A DNA stretch of 64,000 bases from Theocolax elegans (lineage: Eukaryota; Arthropoda; Insecta; Hymenoptera; Cerocephalidae), in contig CM047431.1 in NCBI GenBank assembly GCA_026168455.1, forward strand, positions 52,636,029 through 52,700,028. Direction: 5' to 3'. Shown in pieces: positions 1 to 11,428 of the stretch (position 1 is the stretch's first letter; each line of letters starts with the position of its first letter). The position numbers and the translations under genes are program-made. Under the pieces are notes generated by a model. That model ran no database searches, was not told where the DNA came from, and worked only from the letters and a program-made list of their open reading frames with translations.

Positions 1-303
1 AATTTACGATTTGCGAATATCAATGTTCCATTAGAAATATTAAAATTGTATTTACTTTTAAAATTAAATAATTTAAAATCTATAAATTCAGATTTTAATA
101 TACAACTTTAATGTTTGTAGTATTATTATATAACGATCGTACCTAAAAAGCATAAGCTTAGATTTTACATGTATATAAATACCAATTATTATACAATTTA
201 TATTTTTTCAAAAAGATTATCTATCACTGACCTTAATTGTTAACGAAATATCTATTAATTCAGAAATGGCATTGACACGAAATTTGACGGTTAAGAATAG
301 AGT

Positions 304-1305
304 ACGGTCAAAAATGATGAAAAAATCAATTTTATTTTTATTTTAGAAACATGTTCTATATGTTATGTATAATGTGCGTAAACAATTTTTAAGATGAACA
401 TGTAATTTTTATAAATTTTATTGAATGATTTTTAGCATAAAGTATTCGAACGAGATACTTATTTTAAACTTTAAAGTTAAATATCTTAAAAACTATTTTT
501 TATACCTTTAAAAAACTCCTTGGAAGATAATTTTTATCGCAGCTTACTGAAATTTTGCACACATCCTAAGATATGCAATTTTGCAACAAACAAAAATGGC
601 TGTGTAATATTATAACTAATACATATCTCAAGATGTGTGCAAAATTTCAAGAATTTGCGAAAATTATCCAGCAAGGAGTTGTTTAAAGGTATAAAAAATA
701 GTTTTTAACATTTTTTTTTATTTTATTTTATTCTCTTTGCTCATCACCCCGTATACCCATTAAACGGGTTTTTACAGGGACACCCCTACCACCTATGTGT
801 GGGGGTGAAGACATTCCAGTTTTTCCCATCCCGGTCCCCACCGTCTCGCATTCGCCCGGGGTTATGCCCGCGAGGAAGGGAAAACCTAGTATAGGAAAAC
901 CTTCCCCGAGACGGCCGGTGTATTGAAACATTCTGTTTAGATGTTCAGGTCACCTTTGTGTATAGGCCCAAACACCGAAATCGAATGTTCCACACCTTCC
1001 GCTCACGTTGTCAAGTGTCGAAAAACACCTAACCGATCCCGAAACCCGTACACAAGAATGGTGTCACCCATCCAAATGCCAACCGCACTCAGTGCTGCTT
1101 AACTTTCGTGATCGGCCCAGGTGCGTCTCCGCCACTCCGCCACCGTGTTGGTTTAGTTTAAGTACTTTATGCTGAAAATTATTCAATAAAATTTTATAAA
1201 AATTACATATTCATCTTAAAAATTGTATACGCACATTCTACATAACATATATAGAACATGTTTTTAAAATTTTTAAAAATTGATTTTTCCATCATTTTCG
1301 ATCAT
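304..1305. mobile_element. Palindromic foldback MITE, interrupted by a SINE
   Basis: The outer arms (about 304-453 and 1153-1305) are reverse complements over about 150 bp with few mismatches. A second inverted pair (about 488-560 and 628-707) sits inside them, so the original element was almost entirely palindromic, with its centre near 600. The right arm is split at about 708-1152 by an unrelated SINE. No transposase is encoded. The element is non-autonomous and its superfamily was not determined. Confidence 0.8.
709..1152 (-). mobile_element. 5S rRNA-headed SINE (SINE3-like)
   Basis: Read on the minus strand, the element starts near 1152. At about 1131-1055 it has a segment closely resembling 5S rRNA, with the A-box-like AAGTTAAGCAGC and the C-box-like GGATGGGTGAC of the 5S internal pol III promoter. 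A unique GC-richer body of about 300 bp follows. It ends in an A-rich tail (repeated AAAAT/AAATA, RC of 709-733). A promoter-bearing 5S head, unique body and A-rich tail are the hallmarks of SINE3 retroposons. A plain 5S pseudogene is less likely because of the body and tail. The element lies inside the right arm of a foldback element, so it is the younger insertion. Confidence 0.72.
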
Positions 1306-2950
1306 ACGCTACCCATAATACCTATATGGGTTGTAAACAAATTTAGAATCACATATTTCCTTCCGCAGCCAATTTTGAAATGCCTCGATATTTTTATGTT
1401 TAAATTTAGCATGACTATGGATGATACTAAATTAAAGAGAAAGGACGTCTTGGTTTCTCTATAATTAACTATATTTATTTAAATAAATCAGTAATTTGTT
1501 TCATCGTTTAACCTCTCTATTTACTATATCGATAACAAAAAGAGGATTAGGTGTTTTGAAAGAGAAAGGATCTTGCAGCTTCCTACTTTTTTTCTGCGCA
1601 ACTGTCGTATAGTAAAATTTATATTCCATTTAATAAGTGATAGATTGTCTGTTTTAATAAACTGTGCGAAAAATTGACGAAAGTGCTGATTTATGTCCTC
1701 CCGACGACAATACATTTTTTATCAAATTTTTTAAACATTCATTGAAGTAAAATCAAAATAAGTTCAATTTTGGTGCTTTTCTGATTTTTTGAACATCATA
1801 GACATAGTGTCAATTAATCTAGTTTTGGACTATTGAAGTGTACTATTAAAAATAGTTACAGCAAAAATATAAGAAAATTGTATTTATCTCCTCATGTACT
1901 TAAAAATTAATTATAAATCAAATGAACACTGTATGAATCTGAATTGAATACATATAGAAAGTTTCACGTTTATACTATTATTGGGATGTTATGCTAAATA
2001 AACGGACCGAAAAGTATTTCATCACAACTCATTACCTAGCAATTTTTTCTATATAATTTTGTAATTGACATTTCTATTAAGGCAATTGAATTCAGTATAT
2101 TTATTTATACCTTTTCTTCAATTTTTTAGAAATTTGTACAGTAATGTTGATCCAACTTTCGCTCATTGTTTTCTTAAATGTGTATTTTTACATTTCTTTT
2201 AAAATTAAATTATCATTAAAGTATTAATAACGGACCATATACATTTAACAAATAATATTTCCCATTCTTTTAAATAACATACTGAAATCTCGTATACCCT
2301 TCCTGCATTTTCGTTCAACATGCACAAACCTCCTTAATTCCTCTATACCTTAAAAAATTCCATTTCTCGATATTATCATCGAAAGGAAGAATACCGATGA
2401 TTCTGTAAAGTTTCAAATTGATATAGACGAGTTTGTCGTAGGACGTAATCACCTCTTAATTCATTGTCGATGCGAGAAAGAGAGATAGAAAGAGAGAGAG
2501 AGAGAGCAATACTCTGCTACGAGCTGACAATTTCTATACAATGTAATATAAATCTATCTAAAGACCATCGAGGTGCCCCTATACATAACGTGGTTGCCAA
2601 CTTTGCCCAGTGTTCGTTACGGGAATCAACTCATAAAAAATCCATTTATTTCATGCATATTTAACTCGTCAGCATAGAAATAAAATTACAACTCTTTATT
2701 TTTCCCTTATACGTTTGTTGCCATCGATTCGGTTTTACTGCATACACATATAGGGTTTGGAAATTAATATAACCAATATCTTTTAATTTTTTTTATATGC
2801 TAAGCATATAAGTAATAATTTATTTTTCTTTTAAATAAAAATAATCGATGTATCATATTGTACAATGTGCGTGGTCGTCGTGTGTCCTACGTAAATGTTT
2901 GTTGTTGCGTTCGATTCGATTCGGATTGGAGCTGATTTTGGAAAAAAAAA
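1306..2950. other. AT-rich intergenic DNA, no gene seen
   Basis: No ORF here has coding character. A (GA)n run lies at about 2470-2508. The stretch nearest 2950 is probably the 3' flank of the minus-strand peptide gene, with a minus-strand AATAAA at 2824-2819. Confidence 0.6.
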
Positions 2951-3988
2951 TTACTTGCCGACGGCGCAACGTCCTTTGTTGGCTTTCAAGAAGTTTTTCT
3001 GCAAGTAACAAATAATACATGGTTTTTAGTTTTCAATTGTAAAAAATACGAAGAATAAAAAAGTTTCCTTATATCTCAATGTTTACAATACATAGTTTTT
3101 TTAGACGCGTATTTAATATTTGTTTGTTGTGATTATACTCTATAGTCAAAATGATCAATTAATTTATTATACTGCGTGACAAATTAATACGGTTACAATA
3201 ATTGACTAAAAACAAATTCCCTCCGATCACTAAAATTCATCTGTTTTAATCAAGACAGTTTTATTATTGAATATAACTGACTACAAACGATTTTAATTAA
3301 TTCATTTTTTATTTTGGTCGTCATCGGTTAGAAAATTTAAGAGTCAATTAATTTTAATCGTGACATACGTCATTTTAGAAAATGAAAAAGTTTGTGATAA
3401 ATTTACAAAGTTTCAAAATATATCTACACAAGCGTTCGATGTATTCTCTAAATTTATAAATTATTATTAATACTCTTATAAATTAATATTTACTACATTT
3501 TTTGACTATATGTTTAAAACTACAGGACTATGAAGAAGTCACTTTTTATTCATATAGATTTGTTGAGTGCATATGCAAAATTACAAAAAACTTAAATGTT
3601 ACAATGAAATAAAAAGTGTACTTACGGCGCAGCTGATGGCCTTGCCGGGGTTCTTCCAGTGGGATTTGCATTTGGAGGCAGCTTCGCCGAGGCAGCTGAC
3701 GGCGGCACCGGTGAACAGGGATCCGATGATCTTGGCGACGATCTTGGCGGCCTAAATTAACAATTTTTTTTTGTTATTTTCATTTTCATATTTTTTCAAA
3801 TACGATACAAAGAAGAAGAAGAAGAAGAAGAGGCAGAAGTAGATGAATGACTTACGGGGTTGGCGCGTTCGGCGACGTCGACGTCTTCAACCTGGAGGTC
3901 GACGGACTCAACCTTCTCCTTCGGCGGCACTGGCGAACACGGCGAAAGCCGCGACGACGCACAAAGTCAAGAAGAAACGGGAGAACAT
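2951..3988 (-). pseudogene. Cationic secreted peptide gene, frameshifted copy
   Basis: Three exons on the minus strand: 3988-3856, 3751-3626 and 2998-2951. This is the paralogue of the intact gene at 5054-5551. Exon 1, intron 1 (104 nt) and exon 2 are identical to that gene except for one extra base at 3918/3919. The extra base shifts the frame after codon 23 and gives a TGA at 3910-3908, so the product would stop at about 26 aa, within or just past the signal peptide. Splice sites are intact. Exon 3 differs from its paralogue only at five synonymous positions, so the reading frame was under constraint until recently. Intron 2 is 627 nt against 88 nt in the other copy, with no similarity. It is either a very recent pseudogene or a base error in the assembly. 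A TATA box and TCAGT initiator lie upstream. Confidence 0.8.
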
Positions 3989-4021
3989 GTTGAGTCTTTT
4001 CGATTGAACTTCTGAAAGTCA

Positions 4022-4059
4022 ACTGAATGATTTTCCCAAATGTCGATCGAGTATTTATA
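4022..4059 (-). promoter_or_regulatory. Core promoter of the frameshifted peptide gene
   Basis: On the minus strand a TATAAATA box occupies 4059-4052, and an arthropod-type TCAGT initiator occupies 4026-4022, about 33-35 nt downstream. This would give a 5' UTR of roughly 36 nt before the ATG at 3988. A GGGAAAATCA sequence (4037-4028) resembles a weak Rel/NF-kB half-consensus. Confidence 0.55.
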
Positions 4060-4985
4060 CCTGAGAAAATGAGCAAAACTCTTTCGACTATTCAAACATT
4101 CGGTCCGATTATTATCACCGTGTCACCTATGTTTGCGCCAAAATAACGTTATTCTTACCTCTTGAGGAAAGTCGGCGGTGTTTAGATCGGTGGTGTTTCA
4201 AGCATTATCTATATAGTAATTGAACGATTTTTCATTCGTTTTTTCCTGGTTTACTCGTAGACTGTTTGCGCAGCCTTTGTTAAAAAATTACGACTATTTG
4301 CTTAACTCATTAGAACGGATGATTTTTATAATTAATTTTGTTTCTTCTTTTTCAAGATTTATTCCCGGAATATTAAACAGATAACTATATTGTTTTTATA
4401 TTAATTTATCTAGTTATTTTATTATTAAAATATCATTTTACACGTTTAACATCAACTCATTCAAACGCAAATATGGACCGTCGGTAAAGGTCGATAATTT
4501 TAATTCAACCAACACAACTTTACCAATTTAAATAATTTTAAAAATTATTTTATTAGTAGTTAATATTTATTTTATTAGATTTTGTATACATAAATAATGG
4601 AACTAATAAAATTAAAAAAACCGTTTACGATTCACCCATAGTTAATGTACCAACAACTTACCGTTCCATTGTATTTACTTCATCTTTATAATTAAACAGT
4701 ATTATACAAATATTTATAAATATAAAAAATATGCAATTCTTATTCATATTTCCCATAAATTATATATATATATAATTCATTTATAGAACAACTATCAACC
4801 TTGATAAGATATATAAAAATCTCATTATTTACTTTCACTATAATTTAACGTAGTATACGATTAACGTCAATTAGATATTTATTTAGTTACAATAAAAGAA
4901 TTAGCAATGCAAATGATCCAATATAGTTTTACATATTATCGGATTATTTGCTTTTTTTACGATAAGCTTGCCGGAGTTGTTTCAC
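4060..4985. other. Shared upstream region of the divergent peptide genes
   Basis: About 0.9 kb of AT-rich DNA separates the two head-to-head promoters and probably holds regulatory elements for both. A GATAAG motif (GATA-factor type) lies at about 4803-4808. No coding sequence is visible. Confidence 0.5.
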
Positions 4986-5022
4986 TATATATAATCAAAA
5001 ATTTTTGAAGATAATCATCAGT
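4986..5022 (+). promoter_or_regulatory. Core promoter of the intact peptide gene
   Basis: A TATATATAA box lies at 4986-4994 and a TCAGT initiator at 5018-5022, about 34 nt downstream. Both match typical insect core-promoter spacing. The predicted 5' UTR is about 34 nt, ending at the ATG at 5054. Confidence 0.55.
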
Positions 5023-5053
5023 TTCATTGCACCAACAGCAAGGATCTAACAAA

Positions 5054-5551
5054 ATGTTCTCCCGTTTCTTCTTGACTTTGTGCGTCGTCGCGGCTTTCGC
5101 CGTGTTCGCCAGTGCCGCCGAAGAGAAGGTTGAGTCCGTCGACCTCCAGGTTGAAGACGTCGACGTCGCCGAACGCGCCAACCCCGTAAGTCATTCATCT
5201 ACTTCTGCCTCTTCTTCTTCTTCTTCTTCTTTGTATCGTATTTGAAAAAATATGAAAATGAAAATAACAAAAAAAAATTGTTAATTTAGGCCGCCAAGAT
5301 CGTCGCCAAGATCATCGGATCCCTGTTCACCGGTGCCGCCGTCAGCTGCCTCGGCGAAGCTGCCTCCAAATGCAAATCCCACTGGAAGAACCCCGGCAAG
5401 GCCATCAGCTGCGCCGTAAGTATTTTCAAATAATTAAATTTCCAAAATTTTCATCTTTTCAAATTAGCGACAAATTATAATTTCTCCTCTTTATTCGTTG
5501 CAGAAAAACTTCTTGAAAGCTAACAAGGGACGTTGCGCTGTTGGAAAGTAA
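5054..5551 (+). CDS. Small cationic Cys-containing secreted peptide (AMP-like)
   Basis: Exons 5054-5185, 5290-5415 and 5504-5551, all in phase 0, encode 101 aa. Residues 1 to about 22 are a clear signal peptide (MFSRFFLTLCVVAAFAVF...). An acidic propeptide runs to about residue 44 and ends in ERANP. The predicted mature peptide is about 57 aa, strongly basic (about ten Lys plus one Arg, one Glu). It starts with a cationic amphipathic helix (AAKIVAKIIGSLF) and has four Cys spread over exons 2 and 3. Signal, acidic pro-region and cationic mature part match insect antimicrobial or venom peptides in layout, but I cannot assign a named family. It is head-to-head with a frameshifted paralogue. AATAAA lies 81 nt past the stop. 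Confidence 0.82.
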
Positions 5552-5631
5552 AAAAAAAAATACATGACATGTTAGAATTGTATTACCCTAAGTAAATTTT
5601 TTACATTTAAATTTTTAATCCCTTTTTTTTA

Positions 5632-5637
5632 AATAAA
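5632..5637 (+). promoter_or_regulatory. Polyadenylation signal of the intact peptide gene
   Basis: AATAAA lies 81 nt downstream of the TAA at 5549-5551, at normal spacing for a short insect 3' UTR. Confidence 0.55.
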
Positions 5638-5878
5638 ATATTCATGATTATTTAATACTATACTGTTCTTGTTTAACCATTTATTTAATGTACCTACCCT
5701 TACGAATGATTTAACGTGTAAGTATATATTTCTTTATTATACATATATGTCTAACCCATATTCTATATTCAAATTTTCCATTCTCACATATTATAGATTG
5801 AGATCAAAAGGATTATTTTTACAAAGTTTAATATTTTTCATTGAAATAAAATATACGAGCTGAGGGCAGTATCCTTTG

Positions 5879-6238
5879 CTAAGGGATGTCGGACTCAGAA
5901 AATGATTTTTAATATTTTTGAAAAAATGCTGAACGCTTAGCCCTTAGGCATGTTTTAAACAGTATACTCAATTTTTTCCGATTTTTGAATCTGTATTTAA
6001 ATTCTGATTTTTTAGTTGAAAATTCATGCCTTTTTACACCAATAATTACCGACCGAAAATTGTTTATTCAATTATTATTAACTAATTTACTTTATCTTAA
6101 AAAATAAAAACGCCATGCCCTCGCTTTTGTTTTAAACCACCTATATGAATTTTTTCGGATTTTTAATTCAATATTTCCAAGATAATTCTTATGTTGAAAG
6201 GTGTAGATATCTGTAACTTGGGTCCGACATCTCGTTAA
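5879..6238. mobile_element. TTAA-type MITE, copy 1
   Basis: About 352 bp, bounded by inverted ends GGGATGTCGGAC (left) and GTCCGACATCTCG (right). It is flanked by TTAA on the right (6235-6238) and a decayed CTAA on the left (5879-5882). It aligns along its whole length to the element at 23011-23610. The TTAA target and short terminal repeats suggest mobilisation by a piggyBac-like transposase. No ORF. Confidence 0.7.
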
Positions 6239-6798
6239 TTGTTTTAAAAATGTAATCCACTAGTAATGAGATTTAAACATTATTAAAAACAATAAATATT
6301 ATTAATTAATGCGTAAGTACCAATTACGTTGAAACTTTGCCAAATCATAGACTGCTTTGTAACAAAGAGCAGTATTTTCACGATTTTACTAAATTTTTTT
6401 AAAAATGACTAATTGAACAGTTATAACAGTTTAGTAATAAAACGGCAGTTCGCAGACGGTACATGCTCCGGATGGTAACATAACGAGTTTGACATTGACA
6501 AAATATTTCATCGAAATAAAAAAAAACGCTGTATTTATACTTGACGTAAGGAAGTTTGAAGAATAATTAATATTAATAAATACACTTACTATATTATTCC
6601 AATATATTATTAAAAAAATAAAGTTAACAACGATCTTATACCGAAATATACATTGCACGATAATTATCAAATAAATAAATATAAAAATATAATTTGCACT
6701 GGTAGATTACACGTGTTAATAAATAACAATTTAGTAAATCTGGAATATACAACGATATACACAATATTGCTTTTTTTAATAAATAATGATATATATAT
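6239..6798. other. AT-rich intergenic DNA, nothing recognised
   Basis: The sequence is strongly AT-biased. The only longer ORF lacks coding character, and no RNA gene or repeat family was recognised. Confidence 0.5.
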
Positions 6799-7785
6799 GG
6801 GGTATTCCACGTGAAGTGGTCCGATCAAAATTTTAAAATGCACCAAATTTTGGGTATACTTTGCAAATGTTTTTCAGAATACAGAAAAAAATTTTTAGGT
6901 ACTGGAATCTATTTGCTCAAAAGTTATTCTAACCTCAAAAAGTGAATTTTTTCATATTTTTTTCAACACCAGCTGGGTTTACAGCTATTTAACTCAAAAT
7001 TTATCAACTTTTACTATAGAACATTATATGTAACATTCGTTGCTAATTATATCTAGAATTTATTCTTCTGGGTTAGAATTTCTAATCTCAAGGTCAATGT
7101 TACATAAACTACATGTCAATATTCAACTTAAAAAAGTGTAAGTTCGCCACAATTGATTTTTTTATCCAAAAGTCTTAAAGAAAGCTTGGAGCAATACCTT
7201 TCAAATGGTCTGTAGCATTTTTATGGCCTTCAATTCTGTAAAATGTTATGATAATTTAAAGAAAGACATAAAATTCACAAAAATTAACATGGTAATTCCC
7301 ATTTAAATTTTTAAAAAAATTTCGTGTTTCTTTAAATTGTCATAACTTTTTACAGAATTGGAGGCGATAAAAATGCTACAAACCATTTGAAAGGTATTGC
7401 TCCAAGCTTTCTTTTAGACTTTTGGATAAAAAAATCAAAGGTGGCGCACTTGCACTTTTTTCAAGTTGAATATTGACATGTGTAGTTTATGTAACATTGA
7501 AGTTTATCTAACCCAGAAGAATAAATTCTAGATATAATTAGCAACGAATGTTACATATAATGTTCTATAGTAAAAGTTGATAGATTTTGAGTTATATAGC
7601 GGTAAACCCAGCTGGTGTTGAAAAAAATATGGAAAAATTCACTTTTTGAGGTTAGAATAACTTTTGAGCTAATAAATTCCAGTACCTAAACATTTTTTTC
7701 TGTATTCTGAAAAACATTTGCAAAGTGTACCCAAAATTTGGTGCATTTTAAAATTTTGATCGGACCACTTCACGTGGAATACCCC
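6799..7785. mobile_element. Giant foldback element, copy 1
   Basis: 987 bp made of two arms of about 480 bp that are near-perfect reverse complements. The ends are GGGGTATTCCACGTG and its complement. It sits within TATATATA on both sides, consistent with insertion into an AT dinucleotide target. No transposase. A second, damaged copy lies at 26443-27585. The right end is 64 bp from the carbonic anhydrase stop codon, so the element lies within or beside that gene's 3' UTR. Confidence 0.85.
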
Positions 7786-7848
7786 ATATATATATATATA
7801 TTTAACAAGAATATTGGTTTGCCAGTGAACGCGTCGTCGATTTATGTT

Positions 7849-10800
7849 TTACGTTGGAGTCTCGTAAAGGTAGAAGATGGCTCGATTGTTCAGGGGCTGA
7901 GTTGGTCTATAATTGTGATCGTCCTTGTTGTACATTTGCAATTTCCTGAACGATTCCATCTGCAACGAAAAACCAAGAGTGTGTTAGAGATTCTCCTCGA
8001 AACGTGAATAATTGTGAATAATTTTGGTTGATCGGTTTGTATACCTCGTCGATCGTAACATCCTTGACGCGAACGGAGAGCAACCAAGTGACGGATTCGC
8101 TGCAAGGTGGTGTCGTCAGGGATCCCAAATACGTGACGTATCCTTCCTTGAGTAAATCGAGATCGAACAAGGTCAACGGGAACGGATCGACTTCGACGGT
8201 TTGTCCGGGTTTCAGGATATTCGGAAACCCCGATCTTATCCTCTCGATACCCATGTTTGCGTTTTTGTCAATCTTCGAATTCATAAACAAAACCAGAGTA
8301 TATATGTGCATTTACGTTAATTTTGACTTAATAACTAAATAAGCTATACGTAGAGAGGTGACTGATTAATTACCGACATGAGGTAGCCAAGTACGACAAT
8401 ACCGTCGTCGTGTTTTACGGCTTCGGTTATATTTTGGTACGATCTCTTCCAATGGACCATGTGCATTTCTAACGGAAAGCTGTGTAACGATATCGATTAA
8501 TCGATTAATCAATGGATCTGTGATGGGTATGTCGATATTAATAAAAAATAAGCAATCATTTTAAACCTGTGATTGGCTACTGTGTGCTCACTCCCGTAAT
8601 CGTTGTTCGGACCCCAGTGAAAATGTACATGGGCAAGTTCGTAGAGGCCGGTAAGAGGTCCACCGTAAATCGTTGGCGTGTCGTGAATCGGCCATTCCCC
8701 AGATAATTGTACTGAAAATATTTAATTAATTTTTTTTTATTTTAAACGTCGCATTTTTATACTCTAAAATTGGTGCTAATCAACAACGAAAGTCATTACA
8801 TTATTTAAATTAAATTTAATTATCTTTTGACCGATGATTAAGAGTATAGATTTCTTAAGATTAACATTCATTTATTCTTATTTATTTATAAGTACTTAGT
8901 AGAAATAAAAACCATTTGGTTAAGTATAATATCGATTGAACATGAATAGAGTCCAATCGGTTTGATAAAACCAAAGATACGAGATCACCTGCACATACGA
9001 AGCAATGTGAAACTTCTGAATACCGATCGTAAGGGACGTTTCATTAAAAGAATATTGCAAAAGTATAATTAAATTATTTTGTTATTATTTATGAGTAATA
9101 TTGTTGACGAATTTCAACTTAAAAGGAAAAAAATTCTACAAGTGTTGTATGGCGAACGAAAATTCTGAATAATTATTTCTCTCCGTGATGTACACGAATA
9201 AGATCGCGCCAATAATCACACGAAACAATTTACATTTATCGATATGGTTTAATTACACCGAGAGAAATATATAGTAACTATTACCAAAAAAAAACAATAA
9301 AATATAGTGCAATATGGATACAACTATATTTTCAAGCGGAGATAATGAAAAAAAATATAGTTTTAGTTATCAGAAAAAATGATGACCAACTTAATATTTT
9401 ATTACAAAATACGAAACGTTCATATTGCTATAAGTATAATAAAATTAATATACCTGAGAAAATTGGTAACGTTTGGTATAAATAAATATTTTATAAATAG
9501 GGAAATTGGCAATTCATTAAAAATCCATACAATCGATAATAATTTTAAAGAAGTAATTAACACCATATACGGTTAATTTTTTTATTTTTTGTTTATTTTT
9601 AAAAGTTCTTACGATTTTGCAATTTTGTACAATTTTCACAGTTTAAAAGATGATTAAAATACATAACTATATTTATTATTTATTAATTTAAAAGCAATAA
9701 AAATACATAAAAATTACACTTATACTTGACAATAAAAATTTAGTATCTGTAGCTAAAAAAATATATTGAATTAAGCCAATTGAAGTATGTTAAACTAACT
9801 AACACAATATAGCAATCAATAGTTGAACAAAATACCGTAGAATTAACAAGCAAAATATTGTAACAGTAAAATATGGATAATAGGTAGATTAACTAAAAAA
9901 TATATATTACAAATCACTAGAATATTTACTATTGTTCATCTTAATTTAATATCTACATCAAATAGTAATTTTTACATTACAACTAAGACTATGTTTACTA
10001 TATAATTTAGTCATACCTGCAAGAAAATAAGCTTGTTATAACTATATGAGATTTTACTAGGTAATATGGTTACTATTCCTAAAGCGATTTTTCTCAGTGT
10101 AGTCAGGGTATTTTTTGTATTTTCCAACGTGGTAAAATCGTTATCCAAATGAAAATAAGACCGTGTACCTGTGTGCCCGTTATTGGTAATAGTCATTTTG
10201 AAGGGCCTGGTGTCGTATCCAAAACGACCCAAGGAGGGTCGGTACGATTCCATGGTCTTGACATCCTGAAGCTCAATGTTGATAGGAGATTGTCTGGGTC
10301 CTGCGCAAATCGGATACTCGATGGGCCAATCGTCATCGGGACTGTTGTACCCGAAGTGGGCTCTATTAGACTCGTCATTATCGCTACCCTCCTCTGCAAA
10401 TTGTATAACCCACATTACGTTATCATCCTCTCATTCCTGTTCCTATTGGAATGTTTAATATTTTACCAGAAACGATAATACCTAATTAATATTCATGATT
10501 ATGTCAAATTTCAAATTGTATCGGTACATTGCGATTAACGAGATTAATACCCTGTAGCAAAAATTGAAACGAGTTTTTATTTAGCTACAAATTAGCACAA
10601 AATTTGTATAAGAGTTGTTTTGCAATTTTCAATCGCACTGTACTGTAATATTATAATTAGTATAACATAATTAATCTCATTGATTAATAAACCAAGCGTC
10701 ATAAAAATTTGCAAAATCGGATGGATCACATCGTATAGCAAATGGTACCGTTCTCGTGATTGTGCTAAAATTTGAATGTAAAATATTAATTTGTTAAAAA

Positions 10801-11389
10801 CCTTGACAATTATATAAACGACACGAATGATAACCCAACGAGTTTGACATCCCCTTATACAATCTCTCAACGAAAACTACAAGTGTTCCGTTTCGAATGA
10901 ATGAATGGAAAAAAAAAAAATAAAGAAAGAAAATCCGAGCAATTGCCGAGATACGTATGGCTGGTTGTGCACGTGTACGCGGGAGCTCACCGAGATTCGT
11001 GGAGTGCAAAATACAATTATAGTCACTACGTACCCTACCTCAATTTTCCTATCTTCCTAATTGCAAATTTAAAGAGTACATCGGTACATTCAAATGACAA
11101 TTGCAAAACTGTCGAAATTGTAATTGTAACGACGTCTACGACCTGACCTGATCTGAATCTCTAATGCGACTAACCGAAAAGAGACCAAACACACATTTCT
11201 ACGTTATTTCCTCCGAATTACTTTTCATCGCGTTGGGATTATAATATTTCCGTGACCAATATACACGTTTCGTAAATTTAATCGTCCTTTTCTATTTTAT
11301 TACAAACAGCCATTATATGGAGTTTTTTAATCTCCATATATATCGGCGACGAATATTTTCTCCGATGTATTTCAATCTATATGTGTATC

Positions 11390-11428
<39 letters not shown>

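Noticed and set aside
709..931. 67-aa minus-strand ORF as a gene
   Set aside because: It lies wholly inside the SINE body, which is non-coding.
10794..11146. Repeated ORFs in both units of the tandem duplication (also at 12915-13293) as alternative exons
   Set aside because: They occur on both strands, have no signal peptide or phase-matched donor to carbonic anhydrase exon 2, and simply reflect the duplicated DNA.
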